Shown here: positions 7,447 through 14,993 of the stretch, in pieces
How the letters are laid out: the number at the start of each line of letters is the position of its first letter
Position numbering within the stretch: position 1 is the stretch's first letter
Origin: an uncultured Thermomicrobia bacterium
GTDB lineage: Bacteria > Chloroflexota > Chloroflexia > Thermomicrobiales > JALYUS01
NCBI GenBank assembly: GCA_937968015.1
Contig: CALBSO010000011.1
Location: 1 to 21,262 of the forward strand
Length of the DNA: 21,262 bases
Direction of reading: 5' to 3'
The notes under the pieces: model-generated
Told to the model about the DNA's origin: nothing
Seen by the model: only the letters and a program-made list of their open reading frames with translations
Databases searched by the model: none
Translations under genes and position numbers: made by a program

Positions 7447-8835
7447 TTAGCCGCCGTTGATCTGCTGGATGATCGTCACGGGGATGAGCAAGAGAGAGAC
7501 AAAGATCAGCGCGACGACCGTGATCCAAGTGACGGCGTTGAAGACGAAGCCGTTCGTGTAACGGCCCATCACCGCCTTATCGTTGATGATCAAGAGAACA
7601 AAGACCAAGATAATCGGCAGGAGTATCCCATTGACCATCTGCGAGATAAATAATACGCCGATTAGCGGGATCCCCGGCAGGAGCACGAAGAGCGCCGCAA
7701 TAATCAGCGCCGCCGTATAGATGCTGTAGAAGAAAGGCGCTTGTTTGAAACGGCGGTCGAGCCCGAGTTCGGTGCCAAATGCCTCACTCGCGGCGTAAGC
7801 AGTTGAGAGAGGTAGCGTCGCTGACCCAAGGAGGGCCGCATTGAAAAGCCCTATAGCAAAGAGAAAGGCCGCGAATCCGCCAGCCAGTGGGGCGAGCGCC
7901 TGCGCCGCATCACTCGCGTCGTTAATGCTTTGCCCATGAACGTATAAGGTTGCAGCCGTAGCGACAACAATGAAGAAGGCGATGAAGTTTGTGACGAAGG
8001 TGCCGAAGTACACGTCGCCGCGTTCGAGATTGAGGTCCTCTTTCCGCAGTTGCTTGTCGACGCAGTACGCTTGGATGAAGAACTGCCCCCACGGTGTGAT
8101 CGTTGTCCCGATCGTCGCGATGAACGCGATGATGTAGTCCCGGCGCAATTGGAAACTTGGAACTACCGTATTCTTGAATGCCGCACCCCAGTCGGGGTGC
8201 GCCTGGATACCGGAGACAATGTACGCGATATAGAGCGCGGCACTGAAGAGGAAGATCCGCTCTACCCATCGGAAATTACCCTTGAATACCAGGAGGAACA
8301 GGGCCATGAGCGCAACAGGAACGCTGATATATTTGCTTACCCCAAAGATCTCCAGGGCGGCGCCGATGCCGGCGATATCCGCCGCTGTCGAGCCGAAATT
8401 CGCGATCAGCAGCGCGAGCATCGCGAAGCCGGTCCAGCGGATGCCAAATTTCTCCCGGATGAGGGCAGCGAGCCCTTTGCCGGTGACAATGCCCATCCGC
8501 GCCCCCATCTCCTGCGTGATCCCCAGGCTAAAGGTAGTGAGCAGGAGAATCCAGAGCAGGCCATAGCCGAACTGGGCGCCAGCGATGGAGTACGTCGTGA
8601 TACCACCGGCGTCATTGTCCGCGGACGCCGTAATAATCCCGGGACCCAGGACGGCAAGGAACGCGAGGAAGCGCAGTTGGGGCACTGCGATATGGGGAAG
8701 GAGACGACGCACCCGCCCCGTTGCGGTCGGAACAGCCTTACCCAGAACACCCCGATACAGGCGAGTGGCGCGACGGCTGATCAGCGGGGTAGTATCATCC
8801 GTGGGGCGGTCAGTGGGATTGCTCGTTGGCCGCAT
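7447..8835 (-). CDS. NRAMP-family divalent metal transporter with altered metal-site motifs (possible Mg2+ type)
   Basis: A 462-residue polytopic membrane protein with about eleven hydrophobic segments after a polar 50-residue N-terminus, as in the SLC11/NRAMP family. The first helix has the family GPG start, but the metal-binding DPGN motif reads DAGG (residues 75-78, in SADNDAGGITTY). In helix 6 the canonical MPH reads TPW (residues 247-249, in TTITPWGQFF). The methionine that favours transition metals is therefore absent. NRAMP-related Mg2+ transporters (NRMT) are known to have lost this methionine and widened the site, so Mg2+ is a better guess than Mn2+/Fe2+. The gene upstream, 95 bases away on the same strand, encodes a soluble MgtE-N/CBS protein, which supports this. 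The ATG at 8835 has AGGGGG upstream. The mntH name is avoided because of the motif changes. Confidence 0.87.
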   Translation of the reverse strand: MRPTSNPTDRPTDDTTPLISRRATRLYRGVLGKAVPTATGRVRRLLPHIAVPQLRFLAFLAVLGPGIITASADNDAGGITTYSIAGAQFGYGLLWILLLTTFSLGITQEMGARMGIVTGKGLAALIREKFGIRWTGFAMLALLIANFGSTAADIAGIGAALEIFGVSKYISVPVALMALFLLVFKGNFRWVERIFLFSAALYIAYIVSGIQAHPDWGAAFKNTVVPSFQLRRDYIIAFIATIGTTITPWGQFFIQAYCVDKQLRKEDLNLERGDVYFGTFVTNFIAFFIVVATAATLYVHGQSINDASDAAQALAPLAGGFAAFLFAIGLFNAALLGSATLPLSTAYAASEAFGTELGLDRRFKQAPFFYSIYTAALIIAALFVLLPGIPLIGVLFISQMVNGILLPIILVFVLLIINDKAVMGRYTNGFVFNAVTWITVVALIFVSLLLIPVTIIQQINGG

Positions 8836-8930
8836 TGATCGCCCCCTGCTTTCGTCATCATTCGTCTCCTCACCCCACGCATACGAGGCGCGTACACGGC
8901 GTGCGCACCACCAAACTGTCTGCCTTCCGG

Positions 8931-10205
8931 CTAACTAAATACCCTGAGTCGTTTCCGCCAGGAATCGGGCAGGAGCCGGTCGAACGCATCATCCGCCGTG
9001 ATAATGCCCCGGATCACGCCTTCCTCGCTTACAACCGGTAGCGCATAGAGCCCGTATTCGACGAGTTGGCGTGCGGCATCGTCCGCAGGGTCGGTGGGAA
9101 GCGCGGTGACGATCTCGCGCTCCATTAGTTCGCCGACGAGCATCGCGGGCGAAGCAAGGACGAGTTGGCGCATCGTCACGACACCGCGCAGGTACTCGGG
9201 GATATCGTCGTCGGTGCGATGGGGCGCATCCGGCGGCGCGGACGTGTCGTGCTCAACGACATACAGGTAATAAACGAAATCGGGCAACTCTTCCATGCCG
9301 CGCAAAATAGCGAGTGCCTCGTCCGCTGTCAGCCCACTCGGGACGGCGACATAATCGGTCGTCATCATGCCGCCGGCGGTATCTTCGTTGTATTCGAGCA
9401 GTTCGCGGACATCCTCGGACTCCTCCGGCTCCATCAGGGCGAGCAATTCATCCTGCTTTTCCTGGGGCAGATCGGACAGAATATCTGCCGCATCGTCGGG
9501 GGCCATCTCATCGAGGATATCGGCCGCGCGCGCGCTATCCATCTGTTCGAGGATGTCCGCCTGCCGCTCGTCATCCAGTTCTTCGAGGGTATCCGCCGCC
9601 GTCTCGTCATCGAGCGCGGAGACGATCTCTGAGCCTTCGTGGTACGAAAGGTCCTCGATAATGTTGGCAATCTCCGCCGGATGGAGTTTCGCGAGCCGTT
9701 CGTGCGAGACCTTGAGGCGCACGTTGGGCGCGTTCGCGGCGAGATATTCGATGTCCGCCCAGTCCACAAGGTCGCCGAGGGGAGTACGTTCCCGCTTCCT
9801 GCCGAAGAAGCGAGCGAGGAGCGCCCGCGCCCCGACATCCGCCCCAATCAGCCGGTATGAACCTTCGACGGGCGCGATCTGTAAATCATTGACCCGCACG
9901 ACGCGCTTGCCATTGACATCAATAATCTGCCGGTCCAGCACATCCCGACTGAGGAGGATTTCGCCATCCCGCCGCTCGAAGCGAGCGATGTTCAGTTGCG
10001 CGGAGGAGAGAGTGACGCCTTCCGTGGCAATGCTGGCGATCGCGCCGGTCGGGATGAAGAATTCGCGCCGTCCCTGCCGCGCGACGAGGCCGGTGACGGG
10101 GGGATAGCCCTCGCCGATGCGCGCAATGAGGTCGCGCACGGTCGCGATCCGCTCGCCGTCCCGGTCGCGGATCGGGGCGTTAATGAGTTGTGACAGGTAG
10201 AGCAT
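8931..10205 (-). CDS. Soluble PRC-barrel / MgtE-N / CBS-pair protein (Mg2+ sensor-like)
   Basis: A 424-residue protein without membrane segments. Residues about 1-130 hold two PRC-barrel-like domains (SQLINAPIRDRDGERIATVRD and VLDRQIIDVNGKRVVRVND regions). Residues about 173-275 are the acidic superhelical MgtE N-domain, with repeated short helices such as TAADTLEELDDERQADILEQ. Residues 277-410 are a CBS pair (AGGMMTTDYVAVP; then LVGELMEREIVTALPTD and LVEYGLYALPVV). In MgtE channels the N and CBS domains bind Mg2+ and close the pore; here the channel domain is missing. The next gene is the NRAMP-type transporter, so this protein probably senses Mg2+ and controls that transporter in trans (inference). 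The ATG at 10205 follows AAGGAG; the longer reading to 10238 is not needed. Confidence 0.88.
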   Translation of the reverse strand: MLYLSQLINAPIRDRDGERIATVRDLIARIGEGYPPVTGLVARQGRREFFIPTGAIASIATEGVTLSSAQLNIARFERRDGEILLSRDVLDRQIIDVNGKRVVRVNDLQIAPVEGSYRLIGADVGARALLARFFGRKRERTPLGDLVDWADIEYLAANAPNVRLKVSHERLAKLHPAEIANIIEDLSYHEGSEIVSALDDETAADTLEELDDERQADILEQMDSARAADILDEMAPDDAADILSDLPQEKQDELLALMEPEESEDVRELLEYNEDTAGGMMTTDYVAVPSGLTADEALAILRGMEELPDFVYYLYVVEHDTSAPPDAPHRTDDDIPEYLRGVVTMRQLVLASPAMLVGELMEREIVTALPTDPADDAARQLVEYGLYALPVVSEEGVIRGIITADDAFDRLLPDSWRKRLRVFS

Positions 10206-10606
10206 GGTGGCTCTCCTTCCTGTCGCATGGCGCGGCAACAGCGCGCCATTCGCGCCATCATGAACGGTATCCCACCTGGTAAATCAGGGATGAAACGACC
10301 GCACTGATTGCTGCTGGGGTCGTGCGGTCCATCCGGGGAGGAGTGTAGCACCGCCGTTCCACGGTTGGCTACCCCTCCCATCGGGATGGGGAGGGCTTAT
10401 TCAAAGTCGTCAGGTGATCCCGACTGCAGCGATGTTTGTCGCCCCTGCCAAGCGCATCAAGCCAATCGCCCGATTGCGGATCGCCGCCACTCCCTGCGCG
10501 GGCGCCGACCCAACCGAGCCAGTCGAGGATACTGTGCGTCATGTTACGTGCTGAATGCGCGATAATCGCCACCGGCGGTCTGCATCGAATATATGAGGAG
10601 GGAAGA
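10206..10606. other. 401-base divergent intergenic region with structured minus-strand leader
   Basis: No gene is apparent. On the minus-strand side, in front of the MgtE-N/CBS gene, three inverted repeats follow one another. CGACCGCAC-type arms (10297-10304) pair with GTGCGGTC (10322-10329). GTAGC (10345-10349) pairs with GCTAC (10368-10372), enclosing CCGT/ACGG. An imperfect CCCATC/GATGGG hairpin lies at 10376-10390. Together they could form a cis-regulatory leader of about 190 bases for the sensor/transporter pair. It does not match the M-box or yybP-ykoY consensus as I know them. The plus-strand side towards the aminopeptidase gene holds only a GGAGG ribosome site that I can name. Confidence 0.4.
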
Positions 10607-11455
10607 GTGAACGTCTACGTTTCGGTGGATATCGAGGGGATTACCGGCGTCGTCCACGCGGACATGATGGCGCCGGGCCAGCGGGAATATGATCGTGGCC
10701 GGAGGCTGATGACGCAGGACGCGAATGCCGCGATCGAGGGACTGGTACAGGCGGGCGCGGAGTTCATCCTCGTCAACGATGGGCACGGCCCGATGCGTAA
10801 CCTGCTGTTTGAGGAGATGCATCCGGCGGCGCACCTCCTCAGCGGCACGGGCGACGCCAAGGACCATTGCCAGATCGAGATGGCGGACAGCCGGACATTC
10901 GATGCGGCCGTCTTCGTCGGCTACCACGCGATGGCACGAACGCCGAAGGCGATCCATCCCCACACGATCGCCGGTGCGGTCGTCTCCGAACTGCGGATCA
11001 ACGGGCGTCCGCACGGAGAGACGGGCATCAATGCCGCTGTTCTCGGCGCGATGGGCATCCCCGTCGTGATGGTGACGGGCGACACGACGACCGTCGCCGA
11101 GGCGCGCGCCTTCCTCGGCGCGGAGATCGAGACCGTCGCGGTCAAGGAGGCGTGCGGACGCAATGCGGCGCTCTGCCGCCCACCGTCCGCGACGCGACCG
11201 GAGATTACGGCGGCGGCGGCCCGCGCACTGGCGAAGCGCGACCGCGTTCCGCCGTATACGCCGGACCAACCGTTCCGCCTCGACGTGGACTTCCTGACGA
11301 TGCCGCAGTGCGACCGCGCCTCGCGCACCGCTGGGATCGAGCGCACCGGGCCGCTGACGATCCGCGTCAACGACGGCACGCCGTGGGATCAGTACGCCGC
11401 ACTCTGGGCCGCTTTGCGCGCGGCGCTCTACGACGTGGCCTCATTCCTCGCGTAA
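10607..11455 (+). CDS. dppA: D-aminopeptidase, DppA-like (peptidase family M55)
   Basis: A 282-residue zinc peptidase of family M55. The metal ligands known from Bacillus subtilis DppA (Asp8, Glu10, His60, His104, Glu133) have direct counterparts: Asp8 and Glu10 in SVDIEGITG, His60 in NDGHG, His107 in GYHA and Glu138 in HGETGINA. The family forms large rings and releases N-terminal D-amino acids from short peptides, probably in recycling of cell-wall-derived peptides. The start is GTG at 10607 with GAGGAGGG six bases upstream, and the conserved strand begins at once. An in-frame reading back to 10436 is non-conserved. The gene stands alone: its neighbours diverge upstream and converge downstream, and no peptide transporter genes adjoin it. 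Confidence 0.9.
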   Translation: MNVYVSVDIEGITGVVHADMMAPGQREYDRGRRLMTQDANAAIEGLVQAGAEFILVNDGHGPMRNLLFEEMHPAAHLLSGTGDAKDHCQIEMADSRTFDAAVFVGYHAMARTPKAIHPHTIAGAVVSELRINGRPHGETGINAAVLGAMGIPVVMVTGDTTTVAEARAFLGAEIETVAVKEACGRNAALCRPPSATRPEITAAAARALAKRDRVPPYTPDQPFRLDVDFLTMPQCDRASRTAGIERTGPLTIRVNDGTPWDQYAALWAALRAALYDVASFLA

Positions 11456-11498
11456 TCGCACAGGGAAGTCGTTCCGTCTCGCCCGCGATGGATCGCCG

Positions 11499-11792
11499 TC
11501 ATGCGTTCCCGTGCAGCACTATCCGGTACGGATAGAGCGTCGCGGTCATGACGCCCTTCATGACGACGGGGTCGCTCTGCATGATTTTCGCCGCCGCGTC
11601 ATCGGATGCCGCGTTGAAGATCGAGAGGCCAAAGGTCGCATCCTCGCAGCGGCCGACGTGGATCATCGTGCCGTCCGCGAAGAGCCGCTTCAGGCGCTCG
11701 AAATGCTCGCCGACGATGGCGATCTCCTCCGGTGTCGCGTCGCCGGGAAACGTTGACCGTACAGGCTTCAGGACATAGACATACTGCCTCAC
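11499..11792 (-). CDS. YciI-family protein
   Basis: A 97-residue alpha/beta barrel protein of the YciI/DGPF (ferredoxin-like dimer) type. The sequence runs VYVLKPVRSTFPGDATPEE, then EHFERLKRLFADGTMIHVGRC, FGLSIFNAASDDAAAKIMQSDP and ATLYPYRIVL, with the family's conserved His (in EHF) and Asp (in SDP). Proteins of this family have unclear function; some act in halo-aromatic breakdown. GTG at 11792 is chosen because AGGAGG lies five bases before it; this site directly follows the stop of the decayed SRPBCC gene at 11803. The two clearly formed one operon. Since the upstream gene has lost its 5' end, the original promoter may be gone. Confidence 0.85.
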   Translation of the reverse strand: MRQYVYVLKPVRSTFPGDATPEEIAIVGEHFERLKRLFADGTMIHVGRCEDATFGLSIFNAASDDAAAKIMQSDPVVMKGVMTATLYPYRIVLHGNA

Positions 11793-11802
11793 CGAAACCT
11801 CC

Positions 11803-12161
11803 TCATTCTGCCGGTGTGTAGCGGATGCCGCGCTCCACATATGCCGCGAGGCGGTTGCCCAGAAGTTCGTTCCAGCCCGCGTCGTAGGTGGTGCGCGTCT
11901 CCTCCGCGATCACGCCGACCGCGTAGTGCCGCAACTTCAGGAGTGCCCCGTCTCCCTGCGGTTCGAGATCGAAGGTAATCATACCCGCGACCGCGCCCTG
12001 CATATCGAGCGTACCACTGTACCCAAGTCGCTTGCCCGGCTCGAACCAGGTGACGACGCCCCAGAGTACGCCGACATCATCCGTGAACCGCTGGTAGAAA
12101 CGACGCCCACCTCCGACTCGAACACGACTGGCACGTACGGGTACCCGGTTGACAGCGCCAC
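11803..12161 (-). pseudogene. SRPBCC/AHSA1-like gene, truncated at the 5' end and probably frameshifted
   Basis: From about 12110 down to the stop at 11803 the minus strand encodes the C-terminal two thirds of an AHSA1/START-type ligand-binding protein (RRFYQRFTDDVGVLWGVVTW, FEPGKRLGYSG, MITFDLEPQGDG, YDAGWNELLGNRLAAYVERG). Upstream in this frame the sequence stops resembling the family. The neighbouring frame reads PYVPVVFESEVG, which would continue naturally into GGRFYQRF if one base were restored near 12108, so a single-base frameshift is likely. The N-terminal strand and helix are not found in any frame: the region beyond 12190 is the glyA riboswitch on the other strand. An ATG at 12192 could give a 129-residue product in the conserved frame, but its first 35 residues look random. 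The stop is 10 bases before the YciI start. Confidence 0.6.
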
Positions 12162-12193
12162 CGGCGCGCCCGATACTCGATCCAGCGATCATG

Positions 12194-12274
12194 CCCCCGG
12201 TACCTGGCGAGAAATGTGGAACGCACCACGAGGGAGCCGGGGAAGACGACGAATGCAGCCGCTCGCCTGGGCTG
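12194..12274 (+). promoter_or_regulatory. ZTP (pfl) riboswitch upstream of glyA
   Basis: The folded core of the ZTP/ZMP aptamer is visible. CCCCGG (12195-12200) pairs with CCGGGG (12237-12242) as P1. The conserved CTGGCGA lies at 12204-12210. GTGG/CCAC (12216-12219 with 12226-12229) makes P2, followed by the conserved GAGGGAGC. After a linker, CAGCC (12256-12260) pairs with GGCTG (12270-12274) around the loop that holds the hallmark CGCCTGGGC. GGCG of the first part can pair with CGCC of this loop as the known pseudoknot. The class senses ZTP/ZMP, alarm signals of 10-formyl-tetrahydrofolate shortage, and commonly controls folate and purine genes including glyA. An intrinsic terminator follows at once. 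Confidence 0.88.
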
Positions 12275-12310
12275 GGGCGCCGACGAGTCTGTCGGCGCCC
12301 CGTTTGTTTT
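12274..12310 (+). terminator. Intrinsic terminator of the ZTP riboswitch
   Basis: GGGGCGCCGAC (12274-12284) and GTCGGCGCCCC (12291-12301) form a perfect 11-base-pair stem with a six-base loop, followed by GTTTGTTTT. It sits between the aptamer and the glyA ribosome site, so it is the likely expression platform: ZMP/ZTP binding would prevent termination. The arm begins at the last base of the aptamer P3 stem. Confidence 0.85.
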
Positions 12311-12356
12311 CCCGGCACGGGCATCGCCCGCCGGTTCGGCAATGGAGGGACGCGGG

Positions 12357-13898
12357 ATGGCAACGACAGCAGGACAACGAACGCTGCTGACAACCTATCT
12401 TGAAACACTGGCGGGCGCACCCATCAATTCGGCGGCGGCGGCGTACTATGCCGCGCTCGATTACCTCAATACCGCCGCGCCGACCGTCGCGCGGGCAATC
12501 GTCGCCGAGTTCCGCGACCAGCGCCACAACCTGAAGTTGATCGCCAGCGAGAATTACTCGTCGCTGGCAACGCAACTGGCGATGGGCAATCTCTTCACCG
12601 ATAAATATGCTGAGGGATATGTCAATCACCGCTTCTACGCGGGCTGCGACAATGTAGACACCGTCGAGGCGGAGGGTGCGCGGATCGCCTGCGAACTGTT
12701 CGGCGCGGATCATGCGTTCCTCCAGCCCCACTCCGGCGCGGATGCCAACCTCGTTGCGTTCATGGCGATCCTCTCCGCGAAGGTCGAGGCTCCCCTCCTC
12801 ACCGAGATCGGGCAGGAGGACGCCTCGAAACTCTCGCGCGATGATTGGGAGAAGGTGCGCGCCGCGATGCACGGTCAGCGCATCATGGCGCTCGATTACT
12901 ACTCCGGTGGCCACCTGACACACGGCTACCGGCACAACATCTCCAGTCAGTTGTTCGATGTCGCACCTTACAAGGTGGATCCGGAGACGAAACTGCTTGA
13001 CCTCGATGCGTTGCACGCGCAAGTTCGCGAAGTCAAGCCGACGATCCTCCTCACGGGCTACAGCGCCTACCCGCGCCTGATTAATTTCGCCAAGATGCGC
13101 GAGATGGCGGACGAAGTCGGCGCGGTCTTCATGGTGGATATGGCGCACTTCGCCGGCCTCGTCGCGGGCAAGGTCTTCACTGGCGACTACAACCCGGTGG
13201 CGCACGCGCACGTCGTTACTTCCACGACGCACAAGACGCTGCGCGGGCCGCGCGGCGGGCTGATCCTCTGCACCGAGGAGTTCGCGCCCTGGGTGGACAA
13301 GGGGTGCCCGATGGTGCTCGGCGGGCCGCTGCCGCACATCATGGCGGCGAAGACCGTCGCCCTCAAAGAGGCCTCGACGCCGCAGTTCGAGACCTACGCC
13401 CACAAGATCGTGGACAATGCCCGCGCCCTCGCGGCGGGCTGCGTCGCGGAAGGGATGGAAGTCGTCACGGGCGGCACGGACAATCACCTGATGTTGATTG
13501 ACGTGGCGAAAACGTACAGCCTCACCGGGCGGCAGGCGGAGAGCGCGCTGCGCGAGGGCGGCATCACGCTCAACCGCAACTCGATCTTCCCGATAGACCC
13601 AAACGGCCCGTGGTACACGAGCGGGCTGCGCGTCGGCACCCCCGGCGTGACGACGCTCGGCATGAACGAGACGGAGATGCGCGAGATCGCCCGCATTATG
13701 GCGCGCATCCTCGCCAGCACATCGCCCTCGACGATCGCGACCGGCAAGCAGGCGGGGCAAAGGAGCAAAGCGAAATACGACCTCGACGCGGCGGTCGCGA
13801 GCGACGCGCGCGGTGCCGCCCAGCAGTTGCTCGACCGCCACCCGCTCTACCCCGAACTGGACCTCGATCTGATGTCTGGCATTCTCGCTGCGGACTGA
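12357..13898 (+). CDS. glyA: Serine hydroxymethyltransferase, long form
   Basis: A 513-residue PLP enzyme that interconverts serine and glycine with tetrahydrofolate, feeding one-carbon units to purine and thymidylate synthesis. Clear landmarks are LIASENYSS (61-69), KYAEGYVNHRFYAGC (83-97), SGGHLTHG (183-190), DMAHFAGLVA (261-270) and the PLP lysine Lys293 in TSTTHKTLRGPRGG. It is about 90 residues longer than the usual 415-430. Extra sequence lies around residues 140-180 (before the SGGHLTHG motif), with a longer N-terminus and a C-terminal tail; similar long forms occur in Chlamydia and Treponema. The ATG at 12357 has GGAGGG seven bases upstream. Control is by the ZTP riboswitch and terminator in its leader. 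Confidence 0.95.
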   Translation: MATTAGQRTLLTTYLETLAGAPINSAAAAYYAALDYLNTAAPTVARAIVAEFRDQRHNLKLIASENYSSLATQLAMGNLFTDKYAEGYVNHRFYAGCDNVDTVEAEGARIACELFGADHAFLQPHSGADANLVAFMAILSAKVEAPLLTEIGQEDASKLSRDDWEKVRAAMHGQRIMALDYYSGGHLTHGYRHNISSQLFDVAPYKVDPETKLLDLDALHAQVREVKPTILLTGYSAYPRLINFAKMREMADEVGAVFMVDMAHFAGLVAGKVFTGDYNPVAHAHVVTSTTHKTLRGPRGGLILCTEEFAPWVDKGCPMVLGGPLPHIMAAKTVALKEASTPQFETYAHKIVDNARALAAGCVAEGMEVVTGGTDNHLMLIDVAKTYSLTGRQAESALREGGITLNRNSIFPIDPNGPWYTSGLRVGTPGVTTLGMNETEMREIARIMARILASTSPSTIATGKQAGQRSKAKYDLDAAVASDARGAAQQLLDRHPLYPELDLDLMSGILAAD

Positions 13899-13926
13899 TT
13901 GGGAAAACGCGATGCGGCGTGCGCGG

Positions 13927-14550
13927 TCATGGCGCGACCCAGACGACGAAGCGCAGGGACGAACCCGCGCGCTGACCGGTGATCTCCCAGCAGCCTAGCG
14001 ACGGGATATCAACGCCGACGACCATGAATGACCCGATATCGCCGCGGGAACCGTTGGTCGCTCTGGATGCCCGCATGGGTGGCGCGGGGGCGTCCAGTCG
14101 CCTGCCCATGACCGTCAGATTCGGCTCCGGTTCGGTTTGCCAGTCATAGCCTTGCCGCCACCAGAAGACCTTCTGCGTATAGGTCCCATTGGCGTACGGC
14201 AGACTCCGCCATGTCCCGTCCGTGCGCAACATTGTCCACAACATCTGCGTGCCAGACCAGAATTCACCCGCATAGAGCGGTGGCGGCATCGGCGGATACG
14301 GCGACGGCGGGATGAAGACCGGGTTCGGGGGCTGCGTCACAGGACATGACGCAGGTGGAACCGCTGCGACGACTGGCGTGATACTCGGTGTCATCGTCGG
14401 TGTGGCGGCGGTCGGCAGAGGCGTAGCAGGCTGGGTCACCGCCGGTACCGTCAATGCCTGGCTCCTCGCATGATCGTCCGATGCGGGGGTACACGACGCG
14501 AACACGAACGGGAGGGCGACGACCAACGGCAGGCGCTGCCAACGAAGCAT
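13927..14550 (-). CDS. Proline-rich lipoprotein of unknown function
   Basis: A 207-residue protein with a lipoprotein signal: Arg-containing N-terminus, hydrophobic stretch and a lipobox-like FASC ending at Cys20. Residues about 30-95 are a Thr/Pro/Ala-rich linker, as expected for a surface protein held away from the membrane. The folded part (about 95-207) has many aromatic residues (EFWSGTQMLWTMLRTDGTW, QKVFWWRQGYDW) and ends with GCWEITGQRAGSSLRFVVWV. Similar C-terminal patterns occur in uncharacterised lipoproteins of Chloroflexota and Firmicutes. The ATG at 14550 follows AAAGGAG. The gene converges with glyA, 28 bases apart. No function can be assigned. Confidence 0.8.
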   Translation of the reverse strand: MLRWQRLPLVVALPFVFASCTPASDDHARSQALTVPAVTQPATPLPTAATPTMTPSITPVVAAVPPASCPVTQPPNPVFIPPSPYPPMPPPLYAGEFWSGTQMLWTMLRTDGTWRSLPYANGTYTQKVFWWRQGYDWQTEPEPNLTVMGRRLDAPAPPMRASRATNGSRGDIGSFMVVGVDIPSLGCWEITGQRAGSSLRFVVWVAP

Positions 14551-14736
14551 AGTCTTCTCCTTTAGGAACGTAATCTCTCCCCGTATCTACACCGCAGACC
14601 GCGTAGAGGTTCCCATGCAAGATGATGCACGCATTCCGACGGATGGTATCGTGACAACCCCTGATCTCATTACCCGTCATGACCATCTCGTCGGGCACAA
14701 TTCTCCGCCCCGCACTCCGTGAGGGCAAGGAACTCT

Positions 14737-14946
14737 GTGCCCGACGATGAGCACGTCAAACTGACGCGCGAATGGCTGCGGTACGCCCGCGAAGACCTTG
14801 AAGGGGCGGAGCATGTGGTTGCGAATCTCCCGGCTCTCGCGCCACGCCCTGCTTGCTTTTTCGCACAGCAGGTAGCGAGAAGGCACGCTATGAATCAGTG
14901 TGCGCAGACCTTATCTGGCTGTGTTTACCTTCATCAGCCCACCTAA
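14737..14946 (+). pseudogene. HEPN-domain protein remnant (frameshifted)
   Basis: The first 45 or so residues fit the N-terminal helices of a HEPN protein: HVKLTREWLRYAREDLEGAE, then ACFFAQQ. In intact relatives this continues as AAEKALK. Here the frame reads VARRHAMNQ and soon stops at 14946, while the +1 alternative frame reads SEKARYES just after the QQ, so one base appears to be lost near 14873. The C-terminal half with the R-x4-6-H nuclease motif is not found. HEPN proteins of this kind usually pair with an MNT nucleotidyltransferase as a toxin-antitoxin module; no partner is seen beside it. The GTG at 14737 has an AAGGA site. Confidence 0.6.
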
Positions 14947-14954
14947 CCGGAATT

Positions 14955-14981
14955 GCCGCTGCGCTGCCCTGCGGCAGCGGC
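14955..14981 (-). terminator. Terminator-like hairpin after the DUF4157 gene
   Basis: GCCGCTGC (14955-14962) pairs perfectly with GCAGCGGC (14974-14981), loop of 11 bases, starting 12 bases past the stop of the minus-strand gene at 14994. The sequence after it (AATTCC on the minus strand) has no real T-run, so it may be a weak terminator or an mRNA-stabilising hairpin. Confidence 0.4.
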
Positions 14982-14993
14982 TCCCTGCTTCCC

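Noticed and set aside
7447..8835. Standard MntH manganese transporter
   Set aside because: The DPGN and MPH motifs that define the transition-metal site are replaced by DAGG and TPW.
10206..10396. M-box or yybP-ykoY riboswitch in front of the MgtE-N/CBS gene
   Set aside because: A GGGGTAGCC stretch recalls yybP-ykoY, but the second conserved half of that aptamer and all M-box landmarks are missing.
12189..13841. Long 550-codon open frame on the minus strand opposite glyA
   Set aside because: It is an antisense shadow of glyA: rich in Arg/Val/His repeats, no domain pattern, and it lacks a ribosome site.
14551..14736. MNT nucleotidyltransferase partner upstream of the HEPN remnant
   Set aside because: No frame shows the GSxxxG...DxD pattern of MNT proteins.
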